Positions 51,327 through 58,446 of a stretch of 58,446 nucleotides of DNA are shown here, in pieces. The notes under the pieces are model-generated. The model had not been told where the DNA came from. It was given only the letters and a program-made list of their open reading frames with translations, and searched no databases. The translations under genes were made by a program, and so were the position numbers. Each line of letters begins with the position of its first letter. The stretch's first letter is position 1. Source of the DNA: an uncultured Centipeda sp. (lineage in GTDB: Bacteria > Bacillota > Negativicutes > Selenomonadales > Selenomonadaceae); the NCBI GenBank assembly GCA_905372865.1, contig CAJPQT010000017.1:1-58446 (forward strand). The letters run 5' to 3'.

Positions 51327-51449
51327 TTATAATCCTTCTGCACAGAAAAATACAGTATTTTGAAAATACACTTTTCTATCCGCTTCACTGTTTCCTTCGA
51401 GGTAGTCAATGCCGTGAGGGCACGGCTCCATTTTTACCATACGTTCCAT
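51327..51449 (-). CDS. Micro-ORF, 40 residues, upstream of mqnA
   Basis: A possible small gene (start MERMVKMEPCPHGIDYLEG) with a good ribosome site, AAGAGGTG seven bases before the ATG. It has two cysteines far apart and no hydrophobic segment. It lies after the terminator of the JAMM operon and ends 29 bp before mqnA. Its stop overlaps a TATAAT that may serve mqnA. It could be a leader or a real small protein; no homology is recognised. Confidence 0.4.
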   Translation of the reverse strand: MERMVKMEPCPHGIDYLEGNSEADRKVYFQNTVFFCAEGL

Positions 51450-51475
51450 GTGATAGCACCTCTTTTCTGTCAAGC

Positions 51476-51505
51476 AAAAAGCACTCTGCATTTCTGCAAA
51501 GTGCT
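51476..51505 (-). terminator. Terminator of the JAMM operon
   Basis: Stem AGCACT/AGTGCT and TGCA/TGCA separated by one mismatch, followed on the minus strand by five T residues. It starts nine bases past the stop of the 53-residue ORF. Confidence 0.7.
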
Positions 51506-51513
51506 CTGATATC

Positions 51514-51675
51514 CTATACTGCGACAGGCTTCTGAGCCCCCGAATGGGAATCCTCACGCTGTCTTGGTACCTCCAACGTCCCCCAGATGCTCTCACCGCG
51601 CAAGAGTTTTCTGCACTCCGTGGGCGTAAGAGGTCTGTCATCTATAAGACTTCTCGGCTTATTTACTTCTTCCAT
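51514..51675 (-). CDS. Small protein, 53 residues, coupled to the JAMM-domain gene
   Basis: A 53-residue open frame (start MEEVNKPRSLIDDRPLTPTE, then CRKLLRGESIWGTLEV) overlapping the last 17 bases of the JAMM-domain gene in another frame. AAAGGCGGG lies eight bases upstream, and a terminator follows the stop directly, so the coding unit is well delimited. The composition is that of a real soluble peptide, with one Cys and no membrane segment. It is not recognised. A partner or substrate of the JAMM protein is one idea. Confidence 0.55.
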   Translation of the reverse strand: MEEVNKPRSLIDDRPLTPTECRKLLRGESIWGTLEVPRQREDSHSGAQKPVAV

Positions 51676-52243
51676 ACCACACACCCGCCTTTCTGCAAGA
51701 TTTCAAAAACTCATGAGCAGCGGCCTCTTGATTAGATTCCGTCCCATCCTCATGTAAACGGTACTTCTTAATCAAATAATCCAACAACTCTTTTGTACTA
51801 TTATACGCGAAAAACTCTCCCTTTTGCAATACATGAACGTCACCTTGATTTGTTACTACGGTCATCAGCCCGATATGAGGGTCAAAAACAAAAGCAGCAA
51901 TATCCGCGATAGAAAAAGTGGAGGTTGAAGGGTGATTGTGCGCGAGAATCAACTCATTTGCATAGATGCTCTTTTTCAGAGACGCAAGTTCCGTATTCAA
52001 CCGGAGCGAGACCCGATCTTCTTTTCCGTAGGTTACGACCCTTCTTGAAAAATCTATCGGGACAGCATAAGCAACTTCATTGCTGTTGTTATGGAGCTGC
52101 GCATCGCGAAGCAGTTCTTTATGCAAAGTCCTTAGAGATTCATTCTGAGCTGGGGAAAATCCGGGAATCTCAACAAGGGAAACCTTGCTGACGGCAATAT
52201 CTGTGATCATAATTTTGTGATCGCGTTTCTTTGCCTGCTCCAA
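51659..52243 (-). CDS. JAMM/MPN-domain (RadC-like) protein
   Basis: A 194-residue protein with a JAMM-type metal-binding motif LILAHNHPSTSTFSIADI (His-x-His-Pro, Ser and Asp) near residue 115. It is one residue shorter between His and Ser than RadC. The start is taken as TTG at 52243, with AGGAGGGG five bases upstream. The ATG at 52264 overlaps the TATAAT of a 17-bp-spaced promoter and so cannot be in the transcript. The domain may act as a metal-dependent isopeptidase or peptidase, or as a RadC-like protein of unknown activity. It heads a short operon with the 53-residue ORF. Confidence 0.75.
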   Translation of the reverse strand: MEQAKKRDHKIMITDIAVSKVSLVEIPGFSPAQNESLRTLHKELLRDAQLHNNSNEVAYAVPIDFSRRVVTYGKEDRVSLRLNTELASLKKSIYANELILAHNHPSTSTFSIADIAAFVFDPHIGLMTVVTNQGDVHVLQKGEFFAYNSTKELLDYLIKKYRLHEDGTESNQEAAAHEFLKSCRKAGVWYGRSK

Positions 52244-52262
52244 ATTATCCCCTCCTGTACTC

Positions 52263-52291
52263 ATTATATCAGATTCTTTCTGCTCACTCAA
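52263..52291 (-). promoter_or_regulatory. Promoter of the JAMM operon
   Basis: Minus-strand TTGAGT (52286-52291), 17-bp spacer, TATAAT (52263-52268). Transcription would begin near 52256, just before the AGGAGGGG site. The rest of the 52292-52550 gap shows no gene. Confidence 0.7.
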
Positions 52292-52550
52292 CGGATCGAT
52301 ATATGCTATAATATCCTCAACGCTGCCGTACGATTGGCGGTCGATCGAAGTGCAAAAGGCAGCGATGGACGAGGAACGAAACGACTGTGATCCTGTCGCT
52401 TTTATCGTTCTCGCATCGCTTCTGCGTAAAGCGCAAGGAACCCCTGCCGCCGTCACGCCCCCCTATACATGCCCGAGGAGCTTCCCGCAGAGGCGCTATC
52501 TGCCTGCTGACATGCACGTCCTTTCCATAGATAACAAGGAGAATCTCATC

Positions 52551-53339
52551 ATGAACCAACAACCAACGAAGTACACCGTCATCACAGGCGCCAGTGCGGG
52601 CATCGGTGCTGCCGCCGCAAGGGCATTCGCCGCACGCGGGCAGAACCTCGTCCTGATCGCACGCCGTACAGAGCGGCTGAACGCGCTGCGCGCAGAGATC
52701 CTTGCCGCACACCCGGCGCTTGATGTCATCGTCAAGACCGCTGACCTCTCCATCACCGAACATGTCATACCGCTTTACGAGGAGGTAAAGGCCCTCCCCA
52801 TTGGAACATGGATTAACAACGCCGGCTTCGGCAGCTACGGCATCGTCGGCGCACAGGAGCTCGGCAAAATCACGCAGATGATCCACCTGAACATCGAGGC
52901 ACTGACCGTCCTGTCCACGCTCTTTGTGCGCGACTTTGCCGATGTTGCGGGTGCGCAGCTCATCAACATCTCCTCTGTCGGCGGCTACCAGATCGTTCCG
53001 ACCGTTGTCACCTACTGCGCGACAAAATTCTACGTCAGCGCCTTTACCGAGGGGCTTGCCCACGAGCTGAGCGCACGCGGCGCGAAACTCCGTGCAAAGC
53101 TCCTCGCCCCCGCCGCAACACAGACCGAGTTCGGCGCCGTCGCCAACGACAACCCCGCCTACGACTACGACAAGGCGTTCGGCACCTACCACACGAGCGC
53201 CGAGATGGCAGACTTCCTGCTCGCCCTCTACGACAGCGACGAAACGCTCGGCATCGTCGACCGCGAGACCTATACCTTCCGCCTGTGCGCACCACAGCTC
53301 GCCTATGCCGGCAATTCCGCGCGCAATCAAAAGGTATGA
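52551..53339 (+). CDS. Short-chain dehydrogenase/reductase
   Basis: A 262-residue classical SDR oxidoreductase. The cofactor motif TGASAGIG is at residues 12-19, NNAG at 89-92, catalytic Ser in NISSVGG and Tyr155-x-x-x-Lys159 in TYCATK. The Arg in IARRTERL after strand 2 suggests NADPH preference. The start at 52551 follows AAGGAG; the frame is open upstream but without a ribosome site. Substrate is unknown; the nearest style is DltE/YqjQ-like SDR proteins. It precedes the AICAR transformylase gene by 86 bp on the same strand. Confidence 0.9.
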   Translation: MNQQPTKYTVITGASAGIGAAAARAFAARGQNLVLIARRTERLNALRAEILAAHPALDVIVKTADLSITEHVIPLYEEVKALPIGTWINNAGFGSYGIVGAQELGKITQMIHLNIEALTVLSTLFVRDFADVAGAQLINISSVGGYQIVPTVVTYCATKFYVSAFTEGLAHELSARGAKLRAKLLAPAATQTEFGAVANDNPAYDYDKAFGTYHTSAEMADFLLALYDSDETLGIVDRETYTFRLCAPQLAYAGNSARNQKV

Positions 53340-53425
53340 TGGGGCGCGTCTTCCCCGGTTGAAAATCTCCCCGTGCGCCGTTATAATGGAAGCAAAGCAT
53401 ACACTGCGAAAAAGGAGCGCTTACA

Positions 53426-54598
53426 ATGAACGAAATCGCACTGAAATACGGCTGCAACCCGAACCAGACCCCCGCACGCGTCTATGCGGACGGAGGACTG
53501 CCCTTCACCGTGCTGAACGGCCGCCCCGGCTACATCAATCTGCTCGACGCACTGAACAGCTGGCAGCTCGTCCGCGAGCTGAAGGAAATGTCTGGACTGC
53601 CCGCCGCCGCATCGTTCAAGCACGTCAGCCCCGCAGGTGCGGCGCTCGGCCTCCCGCTCTCCGATACGCTCGCGCGGGCGACCCATGCGCCGCAAGGCGA
53701 GCTCTCGCCCGTGGCGCGTGCCTATGTGCGTGCACGCGGCGCGGACCGCATGAGCTCCTACGGCGACTTTGCCGCCGTCTCGGACATCTGTGACGAGAGC
53801 CTCGCGGAGTTCCTGCGCGGCGAGGTCTCCGACGGCATCATCGCGCCGGGGTATACGGAGAAAGCACTTGAAATCCTAAAGAGCAAGCGCAAGGGCAGCT
53901 ATCTCATCCTCCAGATGGACAAGAGCTACGCGCCGCCCGCGCTGGAGCGCAAGGACGTGTACGGCGTGACCTTCGAGCAGCAGCGCAACGAAGTGGCGAT
54001 CACAGAGGACTGTCTGAGCGACCGCCCGACGGCGAACAAGGACATCCCCGCCGAGGCCCGCCGCGACCTCCTGCTCGCGCTCATCACCCTGAAATACACC
54101 CAGTCCAACTCGGTCTGCTACGCCGTCGACGGACAGGCGATCGGGGTCGGCGCGGGACAGCAGTCGCGCGTCCACTGCACGCGTCTGGCGGGAAACAAGG
54201 CGGATATCTGGCAGCTGCGCCAGAGCCCGCAGGTGCTCGCCCTCCCGTTCAAGGACGATGTGCGCCGCCCCGACCGTGACAACGCCATCGACGTATACAC
54301 GGCGGGTGACGAGGACGACTACGCCCTGCTCACGGCGGACTGGCAGCGGCTCTTTACCGAGAAGCCCGCTCCCTTTACGCGTGCGGAAAAGCGTGCCTAC
54401 CTCCGCACCGTCAAGGGGGTCGCGCTCGGCTCGGACGCATTCTTCCCGTTCGGCGACAACGTGGAGCGTGCCCACCAGAGCGGTGTCTCCTACATCGCAC
54501 AGAGCGGCGGCTCCATCCGCGACGACAACGTCATTGAGACGTGTGACAAGTACGGCATCGCGATGGCGATGACCCACATCCGCCTCTTCCATCACTGA
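53426..54598 (+). CDS. Stand-alone AICAR transformylase (PurH C-terminal type)
   Basis: A 390-residue enzyme for the ninth step of purine synthesis: it formylates AICAR with 10-formyl-THF. It corresponds to the transformylase part of PurH and lacks the IMP cyclohydrolase domain. The catalytic Lys65-His66 pair lies in AASFKHVSPAGAALG. TLKYTQSNSVCYAVDGQAIGVGAGQQSRVHC and its two flanks, as well as SDAFFPFGDNVERA and SGGSIRDD near the end, match the family. AAGGAGCG precedes the start. Cyclohydrolase activity must come from elsewhere. A terminator follows at 54621. Confidence 0.88.
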   Translation: MNEIALKYGCNPNQTPARVYADGGLPFTVLNGRPGYINLLDALNSWQLVRELKEMSGLPAAASFKHVSPAGAALGLPLSDTLARATHAPQGELSPVARAYVRARGADRMSSYGDFAAVSDICDESLAEFLRGEVSDGIIAPGYTEKALEILKSKRKGSYLILQMDKSYAPPALERKDVYGVTFEQQRNEVAITEDCLSDRPTANKDIPAEARRDLLLALITLKYTQSNSVCYAVDGQAIGVGAGQQSRVHCTRLAGNKADIWQLRQSPQVLALPFKDDVRRPDRDNAIDVYTAGDEDDYALLTADWQRLFTEKPAPFTRAEKRAYLRTVKGVALGSDAFFPFGDNVERAHQSGVSYIAQSGGSIRDDNVIETCDKYGIAMAMTHIRLFHH

Positions 54599-54620
54599 GA
54601 TACATCACCTCCGTTTTCCG

Positions 54621-54653
54621 GCCTCCCCCGCACGATATGGGGGAGGCTGTTTC
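54621..54653 (+). terminator. Terminator of the AICAR transformylase gene
   Basis: Stem GCCTCCCCC/GGGGGAGGC with a 9-nt loop, then TGTTTCATTT. It starts 22 bp past the stop. Confidence 0.7.
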
Positions 54654-54800
54654 ATTTCACTGAATTTTTTTCGCATCCTATTCTCATATATCGTTCTACT
54701 ATTAAATATTTCTATTTGATTTACCTATCAGAATTGTGCTATCATTCTGCTATCTATTGTATAATAAGTCTCATTTTCTGCTGTACAGGAGGTATACGGA

Positions 54801-56909
54801 ATGAACCGATCACCCCGCCGCCTTGCTCTGCTCGGCATGGCGCTCAGCACGGCATGTTTTGGTGCGCACGCATACGCAGCCCAAACAATGCCGATGGATA
54901 TGCACAGCACGATGAACAGCACGCCCGCTGCCGCTGATGACGGAATGTACGAGTTCACCCTCGATGAGGTCATCATCACGGGCTACCGCACGGCATCGCC
55001 GCTCACCCTCTCCACCGATCCGCAGCGCCCGCGCCAGCCCATCCCCGCCGCCGACGGCGCAGGCTACCTCAAGACCATCCCCGGCTTCTCCGTCGTCCGC
55101 AAGGGAGGGCTCGGCGGCGATCCGATGATGCGCGGCATGGGCGGCTCGCGCATGGTGATGGACATGAACGGCGGCATGATGTCGGGCGGCTGTCCGAACC
55201 GCATGGACCCCACATCGACCTATGCGTTCCCCGAGACGTTCAGCCGCATCATCGTGAACAAGGGGCCGCAGACCGTCCGCTACGGCGCGAATGTCGCGGG
55301 CAGCGTCATCTTTGAACGCGAGACGGAGCGCTTCGAAAAGCCCGGCGTACGCGGCAACATCTCCGTCCTCGGCGCATCGAACCACCGCTTTGACGAGCTG
55401 ACCGATGTCACAGCGGGCGGTGCGGAGGGCTACGCACGCATCATCCAGACGCGCAGCTATTCGCGCGACTATGCGGACGGCGACGGGCGGCGCATCCACT
55501 CCGGCTACGGCCGCCACAGCCTCACGGGCATCCTCGGTCTCACCCCCGACCCCAACACTCTCTTTGAGGTCTCCTACGACCGCAGCCGCGGCTGGGCGAA
55601 GTACGCGCACGGCATGATGGACGGCAGCCAGTTCGACCGCGACAGCTACGCTGTGAAGTTCGAGCGTGCGCATCTCTCGCCCGTCGTGGAGAAACTTACG
55701 CTGAATTTCAACAACGATACCATCGACCACATCATGGACAACTACACATTCCGTCCGGGCGGAATGATGGGCACGGACGTCAAGCGCGTGCAGTACGGTA
55801 TGCGCGCCGTCACCGACCTGCGCTTCTCCCCGCAGACAACGGCCGCCGTCGGCATCGATCTGCGCCGCGACGCACACTATTTCGCCGAGGCGCACAGACG
55901 GCTGAAGGGTTCGCCGAACAACGACATGGACATCAAGAATTTCGGCATCTTCCTCGAGTACAGCCGCGACCTTGCCGCACGCAGCCGCCTGCACACGGGA
56001 CTGCGCTATGATCGGACGGAGACGGACTACCACAACGCCCGCTTCCGCAACGGTACGGGGATGCTCATGCGCAATCTCGTTCCCGGCAGTGCGAGCGATC
56101 ACGCCGTCAGCGGCTTCGTCCGCTGGGAAAACACCGCAAAGAAGCAGCCGCTGACGTTCTACGTCGGCCTCGGCCACGCGGAGCGCCCCGCCGACTACTG
56201 GGAGGCGTACCACACATGGGCAGCATACAGCAACCGCGTAAATGGACAGACCGCCTCACCCTCCGCGACACGTCCCGCCAAGGAGAAGAATACACAGCTC
56301 GACCTCGGCTGGGTCTATACAGGCGAAAAGACGAATGCAAGTCTCTCCCTCTACTACGCGCACATTGACGACTTTATCCTGCGCAAACCGCAGATCGGCA
56401 TGGGTCCCACGGCACGCACCCCCTATGCCAATGTGGACGCGCGGCTCTACGGCTTCGAGGCGGAGGTCACGCGCACGGTCTCCCCGCGCTGGACGCTCGG
56501 CGCATCACTCGCCTACACGCGCGGCGACGATCGCACGAACGATGCCCCGCTCCCGCAGATTGCCCCGCTCGAGGCGAATCTCACGGCGAAGTACAGCCAC
56601 AAGAAGGCGGAGGCAAATGCGGTCTGGCGGCTCGTCAGCAAGCAGAACCGCTATCATAGGGGCTACGGCAGCGTCACGGGCACGGACTACGGCCCCACGG
56701 GCGGCTTCGGCATCCTCTCGCTCAGCCTCGCCTACCGTCCCGACGAGAACCTGACGTTCTCCCTCGGCGTGGACAACCTCCTCAACAAGACCTACGCCGA
56801 GTTCGTCAACTACAGCGAGGCCGCCATCCCCGCGCTCGGCATCTCTGCCGGCGGACACATCACGGAGCCGGGGCGCACCCTCTGGCTGAAGGGCAGCTAC
56901 AAGTTCTAA
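54801..56909 (+). CDS. TonB-dependent copper receptor (OprC-like)
   Basis: A 702-residue outer-membrane receptor. A signal peptide ends near AYAAQT, a TonB box-like DEVIITGYR follows, and the plug contains the Met-rich MVMDMNGGMMSGGCPNRMDP. The Cys-x-x-x-Met arrangement there is a known copper ligand pair in OprC. Further motifs are FSRIIVNKGPQTVRYGANVAG, and the barrel ends in GSYKF. This family imports copper. AGGAGG precedes the ATG at 54801. Upstream AT-rich DNA probably holds the promoter but no clear choice could be made. It is not clustered with the other metal genes. Confidence 0.9.
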   Translation: MNRSPRRLALLGMALSTACFGAHAYAAQTMPMDMHSTMNSTPAAADDGMYEFTLDEVIITGYRTASPLTLSTDPQRPRQPIPAADGAGYLKTIPGFSVVRKGGLGGDPMMRGMGGSRMVMDMNGGMMSGGCPNRMDPTSTYAFPETFSRIIVNKGPQTVRYGANVAGSVIFERETERFEKPGVRGNISVLGASNHRFDELTDVTAGGAEGYARIIQTRSYSRDYADGDGRRIHSGYGRHSLTGILGLTPDPNTLFEVSYDRSRGWAKYAHGMMDGSQFDRDSYAVKFERAHLSPVVEKLTLNFNNDTIDHIMDNYTFRPGGMMGTDVKRVQYGMRAVTDLRFSPQTTAAVGIDLRRDAHYFAEAHRRLKGSPNNDMDIKNFGIFLEYSRDLAARSRLHTGLRYDRTETDYHNARFRNGTGMLMRNLVPGSASDHAVSGFVRWENTAKKQPLTFYVGLGHAERPADYWEAYHTWAAYSNRVNGQTASPSATRPAKEKNTQLDLGWVYTGEKTNASLSLYYAHIDDFILRKPQIGMGPTARTPYANVDARLYGFEAEVTRTVSPRWTLGASLAYTRGDDRTNDAPLPQIAPLEANLTAKYSHKKAEANAVWRLVSKQNRYHRGYGSVTGTDYGPTGGFGILSLSLAYRPDENLTFSLGVDNLLNKTYAEFVNYSEAAIPALGISAGGHITEPGRTLWLKGSYKF

Positions 56910-57069
56910 GGAATCGCTGATAAAATGAAGTCCGTCAGATTGACGTAGATTTTTTCGTCCGAACAAGGAGGCAAACCGGACGCATAGCAGGGCTATGTGG
57001 AGGATCGCGGGCACAGTGCGGGCAAAAAAGATGCGTCAAGATGGCGTGGCTGAATTTATCAGTGCTTCC
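56910..57069. repeat. 160-bp palindromic element with 15-bp terminal inverted repeats
   Basis: GGAATCGCTGATAAA at 56910-56924 matches the complement of 57055-57069 at 12-13 of 15 positions. Inside, TTGACG...ATTTTTT pairs with AAAAAAGAT...CGTCAA, and small hairpins CATAGC/GCTATG and GTCCG/CGGAC fill the centre. No gene is present. It looks like a MITE or structured intergenic repeat; one copy was seen. Confidence 0.6.
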
Positions 57070-57122
57070 CTAACAAGCCATGCCCGAAAGAGCCGCTTAC
57101 AGCGGATGTCAAACATGACAGC

Positions 57123-57175
57123 AGGGGCTGCTGCACGAAGTTTTTCGGCTCCGTGCAGCAGCCCCTCTCTTTTTT
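57123..57175 (+). terminator. Terminator of the hairpin family
   Basis: A 15-bp stem AGGGGCTGCTGCACG with its complement, 14-nt loop, then TCTCTTTTTT. It is the best example of the shared hairpin family as a working terminator on the plus strand. Confidence 0.8.
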
Positions 57176-57236
57176 CTTCCCCTTTTCGCTCCTCTATGCT
57201 ATAATAAATCATTATTAAAATGAGGGAGATGAGTGA

Positions 57237-57866
57237 ATGAACACATTTCGCAGCCTCATCACCGCGCTGGCACTCGCGCTCTTCCTTGCATCATCCGTGT
57301 CTGCAGCGCCGCCGCCACCGCCGAGCACACCGCCCCTCGTGACCCCCATAAAAACGGAGGGGAACAACAAGGACGTGCGCCGCGCCTACTACCGCATCGG
57401 CAAGACCGAGGTCAAGGCCACCATCGCGCAGATGGGCGGGCAGCAGCATTTCACCCTCTGGGAGGGCAAAACGAACGTCTTTCACTTCAGCGCTCCGACA
57501 AGCAAACTGTTCTACGGCGACATGGGCGCCTTTACGAGCGGCGGGCAGACGTTCTTTTACTACTACGCCAACACGCGCATCGGGTGGCGTGCGCCGGGTG
57601 CGCCGCCTGCCTCCGGGCGCGGCATCGTCGTCGGCAAGTCGCCGGTCGACGGCACGTATCGCATCTATGTGGACAGTGCCGACTACTACCACCCGAACAC
57701 CGATGATTTTCAGCTCGCCATCGGCCTTGTGCAGCAGCGCGAACACGAGCGGTTCATTGCACTCTATTTCGGCCCCGAACTCTTTTCCGATTTCGGCGGC
57801 GTGACGGCACAGTATGCGCTGAGCTACAACCCGAGCACCGACAGCTTTGTCTACGAAGAACGATAA
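57237..57866 (+). CDS. Secreted hypothetical protein
   Basis: A 209-residue exported protein: a signal peptide (MNTFRSLITALALALFLASS, cleaved near VSAA), a Pro-rich segment of ten residues, then about 170 residues of mixed strands rich in Tyr and Phe (FFYYYANTRIGWRAPG, DGTYRIYVDSADYYHPNTDD). No catalytic motif or known domain is recognised. A purine-rich site GAGGGAG lies upstream of the ATG. It precedes the 143-residue gene by 36 bp, so the two probably share a transcript. Confidence 0.75.
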   Translation: MNTFRSLITALALALFLASSVSAAPPPPPSTPPLVTPIKTEGNNKDVRRAYYRIGKTEVKATIAQMGGQQHFTLWEGKTNVFHFSAPTSKLFYGDMGAFTSGGQTFFYYYANTRIGWRAPGAPPASGRGIVVGKSPVDGTYRIYVDSADYYHPNTDDFQLAIGLVQQREHERFIALYFGPELFSDFGGVTAQYALSYNPSTDSFVYEER

Positions 57867-57902
57867 ATGATTTTAATGAGCAAAACGGGGAGGTGATTGG
57901 TC

Positions 57903-58334
57903 GTGATCGAAGCGGCCAAGACATTCGAGGAGTACATCAAAAAGGAAAATATCACGGGCTTTCAGATCCGTGAGGCGGGCGACGACCGCAATACCGTGAT
58001 CTTTGAGAGTGAGATCGAGGCGGAGGAGCGGCGGCTGCCCATCGCCCTGATCATCGACTCCACGGCGTACGCCACCATCCGCATCCGCCTCGCGCAGAAC
58101 GCCGTCGACGACACGAACGCCATGCTCCTCACGGGCTGGCTCATGCGGCAGAATCAGGACAGCCGCCTCGTCAAGTTCTACCTCACCTCCGACACCGCCA
58201 TCCTCGCCGATGTCGTCGTCCCGCACAATCCCGATGCGTTCGACCCCGAGGTCATGGTCAGCGTCCTGCGCGTCTTCATCCGCGACATCACGAAGCTCAT
58301 GCCGGATCTCGCCATGCTCCTGCCCGAGGAGTAA
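57903..58334 (+). CDS. YbjN-like cytoplasmic protein
   Basis: A 143-residue acidic protein without signal peptide. The pattern of strands (NTVIFESEIEAEERRLPIAL, then ATIRIRLAQNAVD), a helix with NAMLLTGWLMRQNQDSRLVKFYL and a C-terminal FIRDITKLMPDLAMLL recall YbjN/type III chaperone-like folds, a weak structural resemblance. GTG at 57903 was chosen because GGGAGGTG lies seven bases upstream; a TTG two codons earlier is too close. It is last in its unit before the tRNA gene. Confidence 0.65.
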   Translation: MIEAAKTFEEYIKKENITGFQIREAGDDRNTVIFESEIEAEERRLPIALIIDSTAYATIRIRLAQNAVDDTNAMLLTGWLMRQNQDSRLVKFYLTSDTAILADVVVPHNPDAFDPEVMVSVLRVFIRDITKLMPDLAMLLPEE

Positions 58335-58344
58335 GCGCACGCGT

Positions 58345-58373
58345 TTGACAAAGCGCGGCAAATCTGCTATCAT
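58345..58373 (+). promoter_or_regulatory. Promoter of the tRNA-Gly gene
   Basis: TTGACA (58345-58350), 17-bp spacer, TATCAT (58368-58373), ten bases before the tRNA. Confidence 0.75.
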
Positions 58374-58383
58374 AGCAACCATC

Positions 58384-58446
58384 GCGGGCGTAGTTCATCG
58401 GTAGAATGAAAGCTTCCCAAGCTTTAGAGGTGGGTTCGACTCCCAT
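58384..58446 (+). tRNA. tRNA-Gly (CCC), cut by the window end
   Basis: The acceptor strand GCGGGCG is followed by a D-arm (GTTC...GGTAGAAT), an anticodon arm AAAGC-TTCCCAA-GCTTT giving anticodon CCC, and the T-arm with GGTTCGACTCC. The 3' acceptor strand and end lie beyond 58446. Confidence 0.9.

Noticed and set aside
52350..52550. Upstream extension of the SDR gene
   Set aside because: In-frame but Pro/Arg-rich, without ribosome site, while AAGGAG directly precedes ATG 52551 and the Rossmann motif follows at the normal distance.

Overview
The window reads as chromosome of a Negativicutes bacterium (Selenomonas-like, a Firmicutes lineage with an outer membrane). This is an inference from four TonB-dependent receptors, an autotransporter barrel and a lipid A-type phosphoethanolamine transferase found next to Firmicutes features: strong Shine-Dalgarno sites, LicT antitermination, Fst-like type I toxin organisation and MqnA-type menaquinone synthesis. 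No phage or complete insertion sequence was seen.

Layout. 1-3.2 kb: TonB receptor and methyltransferase. 3.3-4.0 kb: a two-spacer CRISPR unit without cas genes and a solitary RelB/DinJ-like antitoxin. 4-8.8 kb: sigma factor, EAL phosphodiesterase, Ala-rich secreted protein, rsmG. 8.9-12.2 kb: autotransporter without a visible signal peptide. 12.4-17.4 kb: Fbp-type ABC importer with two ATPases. 17.7-23.3 kb: Fe-alcohol dehydrogenase, a DASS carrier, glycerate kinase, a type I toxin-antitoxin candidate and a D-2-hydroxyacid dehydrogenase. 23.5-28 kb: aldo/keto reductase and a PTS operon under LicT control. 28.5-38.2 kb: a metal or metallophore uptake locus (TonB receptor, binding protein, two permeases, fused ATPase, second TonB receptor) behind a cobalamin riboswitch. 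38.5-42.7 kb: a second DASS carrier and two tandem serine hydroxymethyltransferase-fold proteins that both carry Asp where the PLP lysine should be. 42.8-45 kb: a possible PD-(D/E)XK protein divergent from a DUF1413 gene pair. 45-45.8 kb: repeat-rich non-coding DNA. 45.8-51.3 kb: Ppx/GppA, threonine synthase-like protein, phosphoethanolamine transferase, 3D-domain protein and MqnA. 51.3-52.3 kb: a JAMM-domain gene with micro-ORFs. 52.5-58.4 kb: SDR, AICAR transformylase, OprC-like copper receptor, two small hypothetical proteins and the start of a tRNA-Gly gene.

Functional links. Two importers and four outer-membrane receptors point to heavy investment in metal acquisition. Glycerate kinase and the hydroxyacid dehydrogenase suggest glycerate/hydroxypyruvate metabolism. 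The PTS locus has its own antiterminator and RNA target. Several intergenic sequences recur inside the window: a family of four related hairpins and a 173/174-bp element whose two copies keep their end stems by compensatory changes. The best candidates for something undescribed are the lysine-less SHMT paralogues, the covarying repeat, the type I toxin-antitoxin locus, the CRISPR mini-unit and the JAMM/micro-ORF operon.
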